Below are positions 8,276-18,047 of a DNA stretch of 64,000 nt, piece by piece. Numbering within the stretch: position 1 is the stretch's first letter; each line of letters begins with the position of its first letter. The position numbers were made by a program, and so were the translations under genes. The stretch covers positions 4,599,174 to 4,663,173 of the forward strand of contig CP151667.1 in NCBI GenBank assembly GCA_038400315.1, given 5' to 3'. The notes under the pieces were generated by a model, which saw nothing but the letters and a program-made list of their open reading frames with translations, made no database searches and had not been told where the DNA came from. The DNA comes from Isosphaeraceae bacterium EP7. Lineage in GTDB: Bacteria > Planctomycetota > Planctomycetia > Isosphaerales > Isosphaeraceae.

Positions 8276-10276
8276 ATGGCAGGCATCTGCAATCTCCTCG
8301 GTCGTTTGGCTGGGGCCGCCCTCCTCTCGTCCCTTATGCTCGTCGGCGATTCGTCCTCGATTGCCGAGGACAACCCTCCGAAAGTCGCGGCGGATGTCGA
8401 GCACCGACATCCACTCGACCCGCTCGACCCCGACGAGATCCGCCTGGCGGTCGCCACGCTTCGCAGTGAAAAGACGATTTCCGAGGACTTTCGGTTCGTG
8501 AGCATCTCGCTCAAGGAACCCGCCAAGGTCCTGCTTCAGAAGCCGCCCGGGGGCGGTCGCATCAACCGTGAGGCGTGCCTGGTCCTGCTGGACCGGGCGA
8601 GCGGGAGAGGCTACGAGGCCACCGTGAATCTGACGAGCAAGTCGGTCAGTCGGTTCGAGCCGCTGCCGCCGGGCATCCAGCCGGGCATCATGCTCGACGA
8701 GTTCGCGGAGTGCGAGGAGGCGGCCAAGAAGAGCCCGGCGTTCCTGGAGGCGCTCAAGAAACGCGGGATCGAAGACCCGAAGCTCGTGATGGTCGACGCC
8801 TGGTCGGCGGGGCATTACGGAAATGAGCCCGAGGAAGACAAGGGAAAGCGGATCGTCCGGTCGCTGAGCTGGATTCGCTACGGCGAGGCCGACAATGGCT
8901 ATGCCCACCCCATCGAGGGGCTCGTGACCGTCATCGACCTGAACCGCAAAGAGGTCGTGCGGGTCGAAGACCACGGCGTCGTGCCGATCCCGCAGAAGCC
9001 TGGCAACTGGAGCGGCAAGGCGCTGCCCGCCCCTCGCACCGGCCTGAAATCGCTGGAAGTCTCGCAGCCCGATGGGCCGAGCTTCGAAGTGAAGGGGCAG
9101 GAAGTCTCCTGGCAGAAGTGGGCCTTCCGCGTCGGATTCAACCCCCGCGAGGGCCTGGTCCTCAACACGGTCGCCTATGACGGCCGGCCGATCATGTTCC
9201 GCGGTTCGATCGCCGAGATGGTCGTCCCCTACGGAGATCCGAAGGTTTCGGCCTATCGCAAGAGTGTCTTCGACCTCGGCGAGTACGGCGTCGGCATGCT
9301 GGCAAACTCGCTGGAACTGGGCTGCGACTGCCTGGGGACGATCCGCTACTTCGACGGACACCTGGCCGACAATCTCGGGCGGCCTGTGACGATCAAGAAC
9401 GCGATCTGCGTGCACGAGGAGGACTCGGGCATGCTCTGGAAGCACACGGACTGGCGGACCGGCCAGTCCGAGGTCCGCAGGTCGCGCCGGCTGGCGGTCT
9501 CGATGATCGCCAATGTGGGCAATTATGACTATGGGTTCTACTGGTACTTCTATCAGGACGGGACGATCCAGCTCGAGGTGAAGCTCACCGGGATCGTGAA
9601 CACCCAGGCCCTCCATCCGGGCGAGGTGGCCGGGTTCGGGACCGAGGTCTCGCCGGGCCTGAATGCGCCCAATCATCAGCACTTCTTCAACGCGAGACTC
9701 GATCTGGACGTCGACGGCGAGATCAACACGGCCCAGGAGGTCAACACACGAAGCCTCCCCGAAGGCCCGCAAAACCCCTACGGCAATGCATTCATCGCCG
9801 AGGCGACCCCGCTAGCCAAGGAGATGGAAGCACGACGCAATACGGCACCTCTGTCGGGACGGTTCTGGCGTTTCGTCAACGAGACGAAAAAGAATGGGAT
9901 GGGAGGGCCGGTCGGCTACCGCCTCTGCCCGGGCGAGACGACCCTGCCGTACGCGCTTCCTTCGTCGGCCTTGCTCAGGCGTGCCGGCTTCCTGACCAAC
10001 AACGTCTGGGTCACCCCGTACCGCGCCGACGAGCGATACCCGGCGGGCGAGTATCCCAACCAGAACCCCGAGGACTCGGGGCTGGGAAAGTGGACGAAAG
10101 CGGACCGAAATGTTGCCGCGACCGACCTCGTCGTCTGGTACAACTTCGGACAGACTCACATCCCACGCATCGAGGACTGGCCGGTCATGCCGGTCACTTC
10201 CGTCGGCTTCCAGCTCAAGCCCGACGGGTTCTTCGACGCGAATCCGGCCCTCGACGCTCCGGCTCCGAAACACTGA
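8276..10276 (+). CDS. Secreted primary-amine oxidase (copper/topaquinone)
   Basis: Oxidises primary amines to aldehydes with release of ammonia and hydrogen peroxide, using copper and a topaquinone made from its own tyrosine. The topaquinone precursor is the Tyr of 'VGNYDYGFYW' (residue 417 from this start). The copper ligands match the NHQH pair in 'APNHQHFFNARLD' and the C-terminal 'HIPRIEDWPVMP'. The catalytic-base region 'VFDLGEYGVG' is present. The start at 8276 follows GAGGG at 8263-8267 by 8 nt; an ATG two codons earlier (8270) is too close to it. The leader (MAGICNLLGRLAGAALLSSLMLVG) predicts export. The 666-residue length is normal for the family. It lies alone between two long intergenic regions. 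Confidence 0.93.
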   Translation: MAGICNLLGRLAGAALLSSLMLVGDSSSIAEDNPPKVAADVEHRHPLDPLDPDEIRLAVATLRSEKTISEDFRFVSISLKEPAKVLLQKPPGGGRINREACLVLLDRASGRGYEATVNLTSKSVSRFEPLPPGIQPGIMLDEFAECEEAAKKSPAFLEALKKRGIEDPKLVMVDAWSAGHYGNEPEEDKGKRIVRSLSWIRYGEADNGYAHPIEGLVTVIDLNRKEVVRVEDHGVVPIPQKPGNWSGKALPAPRTGLKSLEVSQPDGPSFEVKGQEVSWQKWAFRVGFNPREGLVLNTVAYDGRPIMFRGSIAEMVVPYGDPKVSAYRKSVFDLGEYGVGMLANSLELGCDCLGTIRYFDGHLADNLGRPVTIKNAICVHEEDSGMLWKHTDWRTGQSEVRRSRRLAVSMIANVGNYDYGFYWYFYQDGTIQLEVKLTGIVNTQALHPGEVAGFGTEVSPGLNAPNHQHFFNARLDLDVDGEINTAQEVNTRSLPEGPQNPYGNAFIAEATPLAKEMEARRNTAPLSGRFWRFVNETKKNGMGGPVGYRLCPGETTLPYALPSSALLRRAGFLTNNVWVTPYRADERYPAGEYPNQNPEDSGLGKWTKADRNVAATDLVVWYNFGQTHIPRIEDWPVMPVTSVGFQLKPDGFFDANPALDAPAPKH

Positions 10277-10632
10277 TCCGACTAACCCGCAGGCTCGTCT
10301 CCGTCGCACCCCCGGCAATGTGCCGGGCCGCGCGGCGTCGTCGAGCACATAGAGGAGTAGTTTCCAGCGTTCGGGGGGGAAAGTGGGGCGACTCGGCTTT
10401 GTTTCGTTCAAGCTTCCCGACCGGAGAGTTGTTCCGTAGCCATCGGTATCCCCCTCGATTCTCTGTTGAATGGGGGCTTGGCGAAACAGACGAGGGCCCA
10501 GGGAGCCGAATGGCCCGACTTCCAGGGCGATCTTGTGGACGCGGGTGTTCGGTCCGGTTCCAATGCCTTTTCGGATGAGCCGGGCGGCGAGTTCAAGCCT
10601 CAGGTCTGGAATCCCGGCTCGAGGGTTGCTAG
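10277..10632. other. Intergenic region with a small hairpin
   Basis: About 355 bp between the amine oxidase and the next gene. A 7-bp inverted repeat (CCCGGCA, 10311-10317, and TGCCGGG, 10321-10327) lies 35 nt after the amine oxidase stop. It could end transcription, but no T-run follows. Nothing else is recognised. Confidence 0.35.
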
Positions 10633-12033
10633 ATGGCAACGAGACGCATCACATTTCCTCCGATCAACTTGGGGCCACACTCGCGAGCTCGGCTCGGTGT
10701 GTTGGCAGCCTGGTTCGCTTGCCTGATCTCGGCACCGATCTCGGGCCGGGAGCCGGATCACCGAGACAAGCCGCCGACCTTCGCCGGCGATGTTGCGAAG
10801 ATCCTCCAGGAGAAGTGCCAGATCTGCCATCGCCCGGACCGGGTCGGGCCGTTCGCCTTGGAAACCTACGAGCAGGCCCGGAAACGTGCCGCCGACATCG
10901 CCGAAGTCGTGTCAAGTCGGAAGATGCCCCCCTGGATGCCCGAGCCCGGGGTCGGCCCGCCACTCAAGGACGACCCGTCGCTCACGCGCGAGCAGATTGC
11001 CATCCTGGTTGACTGGTCCGCGGCGGGCGCCCCGCCGGGCGACCTGTCGACCATGCCTCCTCCGCCCCAGTTCGCCGACGACTGGAAGCTTGGGACGCCC
11101 GACCTCGTGCTCGAGCCGGCTGAGGAATTCTCGATCCCCGCTGGAGGACCCGACCTCTACCGCTGCTTCGTCGTCCCTTCGAAGCTCGCGCGTGATGTCT
11201 TCCTCTCCGCGATCGACTTCCGGCCCGCCAATCGCCGCGTGGTCCATCACATCACCGCGTACAGCATCCCCGCAGGCTCAGCCAGGCAGATCGACGAGGC
11301 CGACTCGGGCCCGGGATATTCCTCATACTCGGGGCCGGGAGTCGAATCGTCCGAAGTGCTCGGATTCTGGAGCGCCGGGCACGAGGCAAGCCACCTTCCG
11401 GCCGGGATCGGCCTCTTCCTGTCGGGATCAGCCGACTTGGTCTTCCAGATCCATTACCACCCGAGCGGCAAGCCCGAGGTCGATCGCACTCGGCTCGGGC
11501 TTTACTTCTCCCGCAAACCGGTCAAGCAGGCACTCCACTGGAACTCGGCCAAGGACCTCGACTTTCGGCTCCCGCCGGGCGACCCCGACATCGAGGTCGA
11601 AGCGAGCTGGTACGTGCCCGTCGATGTTGAGGCCCTGGCCGTCTCGCCCCACATGCACCTGCTCGGGCGGTCCATGAGCATGGCCGTCACCCATGCCGAT
11701 GGCCGCACCCAGGAACTGATCCGGGTGCCTGAATGGGATCCGGCGTGGCAGAGCGCGTACTTCTTCCAAGAGCCCCTCACCATGCGCAAGGGCTCGGTCC
11801 TCAAGGTGGTCGCCCACTTCGACAATTCGCCGCATCCGCGCAACCCCAATCGGCCGCCGAAGCTCGTCCGATGGGGCCACAGCGTGAACGACGAGATGTG
11901 CGACGGATACGTCGCCCTGGTCAAGAAGGACCAGGACCTCACGAGCCTCCGATCCACAGATGACCTCCCCGAAATCTTCGCAAGACAGCGGATGAAGAAC
12001 TTTCGCAAGGAGTCGGTCAAGCGGCGGCGCTAA
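10633..12033 (+). CDS. Secreted protein with heme c-like motif and copper type II ascorbate-dependent monooxygenase-like domain
   Basis: A 466-residue exported protein. After an N-terminal leader (basic start, hydrophobic segment about 21-36), a cytochrome c-like block contains 'CQICH' with the downstream 'KMPPWMPEPG' typical of planctomycete heme-domain proteins. The second half carries the histidine pattern of the peptidylglycine/dopamine monooxygenase fold: 'RRVVHHITAY', 'VFQIHYHPSG' and 'SPHMHLLGRSM'. These would bind two copper ions if functional. The likely activity is periplasmic oxidation of an unknown substrate, with the heme domain passing electrons. The start ATG has only a weak ribosome site. 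It is followed 79 bp later by an esterase gene on the same strand. Confidence 0.78.
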   Translation: MATRRITFPPINLGPHSRARLGVLAAWFACLISAPISGREPDHRDKPPTFAGDVAKILQEKCQICHRPDRVGPFALETYEQARKRAADIAEVVSSRKMPPWMPEPGVGPPLKDDPSLTREQIAILVDWSAAGAPPGDLSTMPPPPQFADDWKLGTPDLVLEPAEEFSIPAGGPDLYRCFVVPSKLARDVFLSAIDFRPANRRVVHHITAYSIPAGSARQIDEADSGPGYSSYSGPGVESSEVLGFWSAGHEASHLPAGIGLFLSGSADLVFQIHYHPSGKPEVDRTRLGLYFSRKPVKQALHWNSAKDLDFRLPPGDPDIEVEASWYVPVDVEALAVSPHMHLLGRSMSMAVTHADGRTQELIRVPEWDPAWQSAYFFQEPLTMRKGSVLKVVAHFDNSPHPRNPNRPPKLVRWGHSVNDEMCDGYVALVKKDQDLTSLRSTDDLPEIFARQRMKNFRKESVKRRR

Positions 12034-12112
12034 GCCGTCCGACGCCGGCCAGGATGCACGTCGGGGTGCGGGACGCGATGTCGAACTCATTTCAGCGGTG
12101 GGGGAAGTTCTC

Positions 12113-14152
12113 TTGAGGATCGCACACCGATTTCCGATTTCCGCCGCGTTTCTCATCATGTTCGTTGTCCAGGCGGTCGGTGCCGACGAGCCCAACCTTG
12201 GTACGGAAGATCGCCAGACGTTGGAACGACGACTCCACGACTTGACGCGACGGCTTGATGCCTTGCGGAGAGGCGAGGGGCAGAAGGATCAGCGAGATCG
12301 CCTGGCCGATGCGGAGGTGTTCGCCAAGGGCATCGCCTGGGGGCTGAGATACGACACGACCTTCACGACGGCCGACCAGACGCTCTTGAAGACAGCCCTC
12401 GAGAGGTGCCAGGGTCGGCTCGCCTCGCTCGAGGCTGGCCAGGCGCCCTGGACAGTGAGGAAGGGGAAGGTTGTTCGCGGCTTCGTCTCGGCGGTGGACG
12501 GATCGGTCCAGCCTTATGCCGTCATCGTGCCCGCAAGTTACGATCGGACTCGGCCCATCCGGCTCGACGTGGTGCTCCACGGCAGCAGCAAACCCGTGGG
12601 CATGAGCGAACTACGCTTCATGGCCCGCTTCGACGAAGTGGAAGGGAACGAACTCGGCGCAAACGCCCCCGACTGCGACTACATCGAGTTGCACCCGCTC
12701 GGCCGGGTCGAGAACGGCTATCGCTGGGCCGGCGAATCCGACGTATTCGAGGCGATCGAGGCGACCTGCCGGAACTACGCCGTGGACCGGGACAAGATCG
12801 TCCTGCGAGGAATGTCGATGGGGGCCTCCGGGGCCTGGCACCTCGGGCTCAAACACCCCGACCGTTTCGCGGCCCTGGGGCCCTATTGCGGTTACGTCGA
12901 CACGCATGAATTCTCGAAAACCCCGCTGCCAACCTTCGTCGAAGTCGGCAAGCTCCCTTCCGACCAGGAAAAGATGCTCCACATGCTCGACTCGGTCGAC
13001 TACGCCGCCAACGCGGGCATGGTCCCGAGCATCGCCTGCATGGGCGAGAAGGACGTCTTCTTCCAGGCCCACGAGATCATGGGCCGGGCGATGGCGAAGG
13101 AGGGGCTGCCGATGGTCAACATCATTTCCCCGGGGACCGGCCACGTCCTCGACTCCGTCACGCACGCGGAGCAGATGCGACGCATCGGCGAAATCATCGG
13201 CAAGGGGCGGGTGCATCCCCGCGAGCACGTCCGGTTCGTCACCTGGACGCTCAAGTACAGCCGGTGCGACTGGCTCCAGGTCCTCGGGATGGGCGAGCAC
13301 TACGCCCGCGCCGAGCTTGATGCGAAGTTCGGCATTAACGGAACGGTCGAGTTGGCGGAGCCGAAGAATGTCAGCCGCTTCGCCATCCTGCCTCCGGTGG
13401 CATCGGCATTGAAGACGATCCGGGTCGGGGGGGCGGTGGTCCAGGTTCCAGATCACCGAGATGGTACGGAGCGATCCGGCATCGTCCTCGGCAAAGAAGG
13501 CGGCCGGTGGTCCTATCTGGGCGCGCTCGACCGCCTGGAACTGGTCGGCAAGCGGCCCGGTTTGCAGGGGCCGATCGACGACGCGTTCACTGCCCCGTTC
13601 CTCTGCGTCAGGGGCACCGGCACGCCCTGGGACCCCGCCGTGCAGGCGTGGGCTGAAGCCAATATGAAACGGTTCTCTCACGAGTGGCGTCAGTATTTCC
13701 GCGGCGAACTGCCGATCAAGGACGACACCGCCGTCACCGAGGACGACGCCCGCCGGTTCAACCTGATCCTCTTCGGAGACCCCGGGAGCAACTCGTGGAT
13801 CGCTCGTGTGCTGCCCAAACTGCCGATTCGCTGGACGCGTGAGGAGTGCGCGATCGGCGGCCTGAGCGTTCCCTCCGCCGGTCACTCGCCCGTCCTGATC
13901 CAGCCGAACCCGCTCGGCGCGGGTCGCTATGTGGTCCTCAACAGCGGGCATACGTTCCATGAGAAGGAACTTGCCACGCTGAACTACCTCCTCTTCCCCC
14001 GCCTGGGAGACTGGGCCGTCGTCAAAGTTCGTGGCAAGCACAGCAGCGACCCGTCCGGGCCATCGGGAGAAGATGTCGTCCGCGACGGTTTCTTCGACGA
14101 ACAGTGGGCCGCTCCCCGGCTCAAGGATGATCGGGCTGGGAGCGGTCAGTAG
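12113..14152 (+). CDS. Secreted alpha/beta hydrolase (prolyl-oligopeptidase / polyhydroxybutyrate-depolymerase-like esterase)
   Basis: A 679-residue exported hydrolase. I prefer the TTG at 12113: GGGGGAAG at 12100-12107 lies 5 nt upstream and the product then begins MRIAHRFPISAAFLIMF, a good signal peptide. The alternative GTG at 12098 has no ribosome site. The nucleophile elbow is 'GMSMGASGAW' (Ser near residue 235). A conserved 'GTGHVLDS' provides the candidate catalytic histidine, and 'HGSSKPVGMSE' the oxyanion region. The N-terminal 110 residues are helical and charged. The C-terminal 300 residues form an extra region, also seen in planctomycete prolyl-oligopeptidase-family proteins. The real substrate (ester or peptide) is unknown. 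Confidence 0.78.
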   Translation: MRIAHRFPISAAFLIMFVVQAVGADEPNLGTEDRQTLERRLHDLTRRLDALRRGEGQKDQRDRLADAEVFAKGIAWGLRYDTTFTTADQTLLKTALERCQGRLASLEAGQAPWTVRKGKVVRGFVSAVDGSVQPYAVIVPASYDRTRPIRLDVVLHGSSKPVGMSELRFMARFDEVEGNELGANAPDCDYIELHPLGRVENGYRWAGESDVFEAIEATCRNYAVDRDKIVLRGMSMGASGAWHLGLKHPDRFAALGPYCGYVDTHEFSKTPLPTFVEVGKLPSDQEKMLHMLDSVDYAANAGMVPSIACMGEKDVFFQAHEIMGRAMAKEGLPMVNIISPGTGHVLDSVTHAEQMRRIGEIIGKGRVHPREHVRFVTWTLKYSRCDWLQVLGMGEHYARAELDAKFGINGTVELAEPKNVSRFAILPPVASALKTIRVGGAVVQVPDHRDGTERSGIVLGKEGGRWSYLGALDRLELVGKRPGLQGPIDDAFTAPFLCVRGTGTPWDPAVQAWAEANMKRFSHEWRQYFRGELPIKDDTAVTEDDARRFNLILFGDPGSNSWIARVLPKLPIRWTREECAIGGLSVPSAGHSPVLIQPNPLGAGRYVVLNSGHTFHEKELATLNYLLFPRLGDWAVVKVRGKHSSDPSGPSGEDVVRDGFFDEQWAAPRLKDDRAGSGQ

Positions 14153-14311
14153 CCGACGCTGGAACTCCGCTCATCCGCAGGGCCCGTCGACAAGGCGGCG
14201 AGATCCCTCTCCTGTCGAGGTTTCCGGGCGGCCGCCAATTCCTTGACGCCGCCCGGCATGCTCGAATCGCGCCGTTTTCATCTTCCTGGTGGTTGCAAGG
14301 TCCAATCCCAC

Positions 14312-16426
14312 TCAAGGGGACGCGGTGACCAACTCGGTGATGCGACGGTGGACCTCGGCTCTCGTCCGCTCACAGGTCATGGCCTCGACGTGCGACCGGT
14401 CCGTGCGAGTCAGCTGACCAAGAAGAACGGCGAGTTCGTTGAGGCCAAGGGTTCGCTGGGCCGCGTCGAGCGGGTGGGTCAGCAAGACTCGCCTGGGATG
14501 GGCGAGATCCAGGAGTTCGACCAGGTCGTGGTCATTCCCGAGGCCGGGAAGAATGGACCAGTGATAGGGCGGGGCGATCAGGCGACAGGTCGCGAAGTCA
14601 GTCTCTGCACCGGCGATGTAGGAAAGCGAAGTCCGGTCGAGCACCAGGCAGACCCCCGGCGGCAACAGTGGAGCCGAGGCCAGGAGAAGTACGCCGTCGA
14701 ACCCGTGAGCGACCAGCGACACCCGTCGTTGATCCGTGACGAACCCACGGTCGCGCAGGACGAGCAATGCGACCGACAGATCGCGGGCTCGCTCGGCGAG
14801 CAGCGAACGGCCCGAGGCCGTCAGCGCCGATCCGAGCTGCCCCTCGCGGTTCGCGTCGAGAGCCGCGCCGGTGTACGCAAGCGTGACCAGAACGGCGTGA
14901 TCCTTCACTCGGTCGTCCCAGTAGAGACGTTCGAGCTGTGGCTCGGGTCGGTCCCGATCCTCGAGGTGAATGACGACCTGCCCTACCTCATCTCCTCCGG
15001 CCGGTCGAGTGACGACGGCCGTGACGTCCCCGCCCAGGCCCGAGGTCCAGGAAAGCCGCTCGCGGGGGCCACCGCTCCTCGGGTCCGGGCCGAGGTCCCG
15101 ACGCTCGATGCGCGAGGGCAGGGAGGGTTCGCCGGACCAGCGGCGACGGATCGTTGACGCGAGCCGCTCGCGGTCGGCCTCGAGCATCCGCCCTCGAGCG
15201 GCCGTGTCACTGCCCGCCCCCGCACTTCGTAATCGTGATCGATTGAGGTCCGAGAGGGTCAGCGAGCCCTCGGGGAGGTCGCCGTCTGCGTAGCAGCCGA
15301 AGAGGTCGGCGTCTCGGGGACCATCGCCGGGGGGCAGGCTCGCTAGCTCGGTCAGACCGAACTGACGCCGGAACCAACCGATCTGCCGGTCGATCATCGC
15401 GTCGGTCCACTCGTGCGGGGCGTCGAATTCAGCAAACTCAACGGCCTCTTCCCGGCCATCCGCCGCGTAGAGCCGCTTCGCCTGGGCAAAGGCCGATCGG
15501 GCTCCCGCCACCGGAAAGATTGGGTCCCTCGTGCCGTTGACCACAAGGAGAGGCCTTGGATAGGCCATCGCCAGGAAAAGTCCGTGGTCGCCCACGGTGA
15601 GGATGTCATGGGCCAGCTCGCAGACGCACATCGTGGTATCGGCCAGGTCTGCGCGGAAGGTCGTCACGGCACAGGTGGGGGACGCGGCCTTGAGCCTCGG
15701 CTCGACCGCCATCGTATAAAGTGTCTGGCTTCCCCCTCCGGAGATGCCGGCCATGCCCAGTCGCTCGCCGTCTACGTCGGGCCGGGTCAGCAGGTAGTCC
15801 AGGCAGCGGATGTTGTCAAATACTTCCAGCGCCAGCAACTCGGTGCCCGTCAGTGCGAGCTGACCCCCCGCCTCGCCGTGCCCGGTGCCCCGCCGCTCCT
15901 GCTTGCCCCAGCCGTCCTTGGCCAGGACGATGAAACCCGCCTTGGCGAATCGCTGATAGGCGTTCTGGTAGATGGGCCGGTCGCGTCCACTGTGGCCGTG
16001 CGGAGAGAGTAAGGTCGGCTTACGCGTCGGTCCCGACTTCGGCACATAGAGATTGCAGGGGACGGGCACCCCCGGCGCGGCCTCGATGATCAGCTTCTCG
16101 ACGCGGTACTCCGGGAAATCCAAGACTCCAGCCGGAGTCACCGCGGGAGGACGGCGAGGTGTGTCCAGGTCGAGGTCCAGCAGCGAAAGGAATCGCGCCC
16201 GGGCCCGTGTGAGTTCGCGTGTGAGCGTCTCAGGGCCGTCGATCTTCGCGAGCCGTGCGTCATGCGACTCGCAGAGCCGGTCGATGTGGTCCTGGACGCC
16301 TTGGATCACCGGATCTTGATGCTTCGGGACTTCCGATCGCTCCGCTTGCGCGCGGGCCGCCGAGGGGAGGAAGACCATGAAGGTCGAGACGGTTGCCATT
16401 CCCAGCCACCGGAATCCACGCGCCAT
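14312..16426 (-). CDS. Secreted alpha/beta hydrolase of the acetylxylan-esterase/dienelactone-hydrolase type, with degenerate second half
   Basis: A 704-residue exported hydrolase. A signal peptide (about 1-27, ending PSAARAQA) precedes a complete alpha/beta hydrolase domain (about 95-350). The catalytic triad reads as Ser229 in 'MAGISGGGSQT', Asp301 in 'VNGTRDPIFP' and His338 in 'APHEWTD'. A loop 'GKQERRGTGHGEAGGQLAL' is typical of acetyl xylan esterase-like planctomycete proteins. The region 430-704 looks like a second hydrolase-like fold ('VSLVAHGFDGVLLLAS'), but with Phe where the nucleophile serine would be, so it is probably not catalytic. The likely role is deacetylation of plant or algal polysaccharide, inferred from family only. 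It is convergent with the preceding esterase. Confidence 0.82.
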   Translation of the reverse strand: MARGFRWLGMATVSTFMVFLPSAARAQAERSEVPKHQDPVIQGVQDHIDRLCESHDARLAKIDGPETLTRELTRARARFLSLLDLDLDTPRRPPAVTPAGVLDFPEYRVEKLIIEAAPGVPVPCNLYVPKSGPTRKPTLLSPHGHSGRDRPIYQNAYQRFAKAGFIVLAKDGWGKQERRGTGHGEAGGQLALTGTELLALEVFDNIRCLDYLLTRPDVDGERLGMAGISGGGSQTLYTMAVEPRLKAASPTCAVTTFRADLADTTMCVCELAHDILTVGDHGLFLAMAYPRPLLVVNGTRDPIFPVAGARSAFAQAKRLYAADGREEAVEFAEFDAPHEWTDAMIDRQIGWFRRQFGLTELASLPPGDGPRDADLFGCYADGDLPEGSLTLSDLNRSRLRSAGAGSDTAARGRMLEADRERLASTIRRRWSGEPSLPSRIERRDLGPDPRSGGPRERLSWTSGLGGDVTAVVTRPAGGDEVGQVVIHLEDRDRPEPQLERLYWDDRVKDHAVLVTLAYTGAALDANREGQLGSALTASGRSLLAERARDLSVALLVLRDRGFVTDQRRVSLVAHGFDGVLLLASAPLLPPGVCLVLDRTSLSYIAGAETDFATCRLIAPPYHWSILPGLGNDHDLVELLDLAHPRRVLLTHPLDAAQRTLGLNELAVLLGQLTRTDRSHVEAMTCERTRAEVHRRITELVTASP

Positions 16427-16559
16427 TGTCCATTCCTCCCAGGGACCGGCCTGGTCTCCGCACGGTTGCCCGCTCGATCAGCGGGAACCTGACGTTGAGC
16501 ACGACAGACATGGGCAAGGTCGCTCAAGGCCGCCGGAGCGGGCTGATGGACGATGTCGA

Positions 16560-17882
16560 TCAATCCAGCGGCTTGATCAGGACGTTGCGGAATGCCACGG
16601 GGTCGTTGTGCCCTGCGAAGCCGAAATAGCCCGATGTGCGGTCCTTGCCCGGGTGGGGAGTTCCGCTCTTGAACTCGGTGATCTTGCTGACATCGGCATC
16701 GACGATCACCGTCCCGTTCAGCTCGACCTTGATCCTCGGCCCATTGACCGTGACTTCCTGGAAGTTCCACTCGCCCACCGGTCGCAGATAGCCTCGCCTG
16801 GCGGCGACCATCCCGTAGATCGAGCCGTTGTACTGGCGAGGGTCGAGCTTGGCGTATTGGTCGGCCGTGTCATCGAGGATTTGAAGCTCGCACATGCCGG
16901 TGGATGAGGTGTTCCCATGGCCGGGGTATCGGATTGCCAGGCCGTTATTGCCGCCGGCCGGCACCTTGAACTCGACCCGCGCCACGAAGTTGGAAAGCTC
17001 CTTGGGATGGTAGAGCACGCCGCCCTTACCGGGCTTGCAGCGAATCAGGCCGTCGACGACTTCATAGTTCTGGACCGCGCCAGCCCAGCCGTCGACCGAC
17101 TTGCCGTCGAAGATGGGGGTGAAGGCCTTCGCGCCGGCTGCGGAGAGGATTGTGTTCGCCTCAACGGCGGGGATCTCGCGGAGGAAGAGGTTGCGCCAGC
17201 GGATCTCGGCGCCGTGGGTCTGGAGCTGGATCACGCCCCGCGCCAGCAGGGGAGCGGAGCGATCCCAATAGTTCTCCATGGTGGCATGGTCGACGACCAG
17301 CGTGTCGTTCAGGTAAACCGTCGTCCTCGCCCCGATCTGGATGATCCGCAGGTGGTTCCACTCACCAAACGGCTTGTCGGCCACGACGAGGGGGTCGCGG
17401 CCAGGAGTTCCGGGACTGTTGTTGAACAGGCCGCCCGAGCCCTTTTCCGACCCGATGGCCTTACTGGGCCCGCCGGGGGTCGCGTCCCAGATCTGAACCT
17501 GAGGAGTACCGCGGAGGTAGATGCCGCTGTCGGCCTTGGCGACGGTCTTGTAGTCGATGAGGAGCTCGATGTCGCCGAACTCCTTGTCGGTTGTCAGGTA
17601 AGCGCCGTGGCCGTCATTGACCAGTTCGCCCCCCTCAACCGTCCAGTGTTTCCTGGCGTCCTCGGTCCACACGGCGATCTGCCTGGACCGTTCCTCGTCG
17701 GTCATCGCGGCGAGCTTGCGGGGGTCGAAGTGGGGCATCCCGTGCCAGCCCGTCATGTCCTTGCCATTGAACAGGGCGACGAAACCCTTCGGCGGCTCGG
17801 TCCCTTCCACGGCGCGGGCATTGGACAGCATGCTGAAGGTCAGGGCCAGGCCGGCGGCGAGGCCTAAGGGACGGAGGTTCAT
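16560..17882 (-). CDS. Secreted protein with two DUF1080 (3-keto-disaccharide hydrolase-like) domains
   Basis: A 440-residue exported protein with two copies of the DUF1080 beta-sandwich. The start at 17882 gives a clean signal peptide (MNLRPLGLAAGLALTFSMLSNARA); the open frame extends 47 codons upstream, but that part is Arg-rich and unlike protein. Domain 1 (about 30-225) begins 'FVALFNGKDMTGWHGM'. Domain 2 (about 245-440) begins 'FTPIFDGKSVDGWAG' and ends 'SGYFGFAGHNDPVAFRNVLI'. DUF1080 domains are concanavalin-like; some cleave 3-keto-glycosides and others may only bind carbohydrate. The gene lies downstream of the DUF1549/DUF1501 pair on the same strand, 165 bp away, and may form the end of that transcript. 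Confidence 0.88.
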   Translation of the reverse strand: MNLRPLGLAAGLALTFSMLSNARAVEGTEPPKGFVALFNGKDMTGWHGMPHFDPRKLAAMTDEERSRQIAVWTEDARKHWTVEGGELVNDGHGAYLTTDKEFGDIELLIDYKTVAKADSGIYLRGTPQVQIWDATPGGPSKAIGSEKGSGGLFNNSPGTPGRDPLVVADKPFGEWNHLRIIQIGARTTVYLNDTLVVDHATMENYWDRSAPLLARGVIQLQTHGAEIRWRNLFLREIPAVEANTILSAAGAKAFTPIFDGKSVDGWAGAVQNYEVVDGLIRCKPGKGGVLYHPKELSNFVARVEFKVPAGGNNGLAIRYPGHGNTSSTGMCELQILDDTADQYAKLDPRQYNGSIYGMVAARRGYLRPVGEWNFQEVTVNGPRIKVELNGTVIVDADVSKITEFKSGTPHPGKDRTSGYFGFAGHNDPVAFRNVLIKPLD

Positions 17883-18047
17883 GGGGTGAGTCCGGATGGG
17901 AAGGAGGAATTGCGCGTTTCGAACGATTCGTTCTGATCCGCCACGCCGCCGATATCGCCGAGAATTGCCCCGTCGATCGCTGCAAACGAACGGCGACGCG
18001 ACCGGGCTCCAGGCCCGGCCCATGGTCGCCGAGGAGTCGCCAACGAG

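Noticed and set aside
12611-14041. 476-codon minus-strand open frame
   Set aside because: Antisense shadow of the esterase gene.
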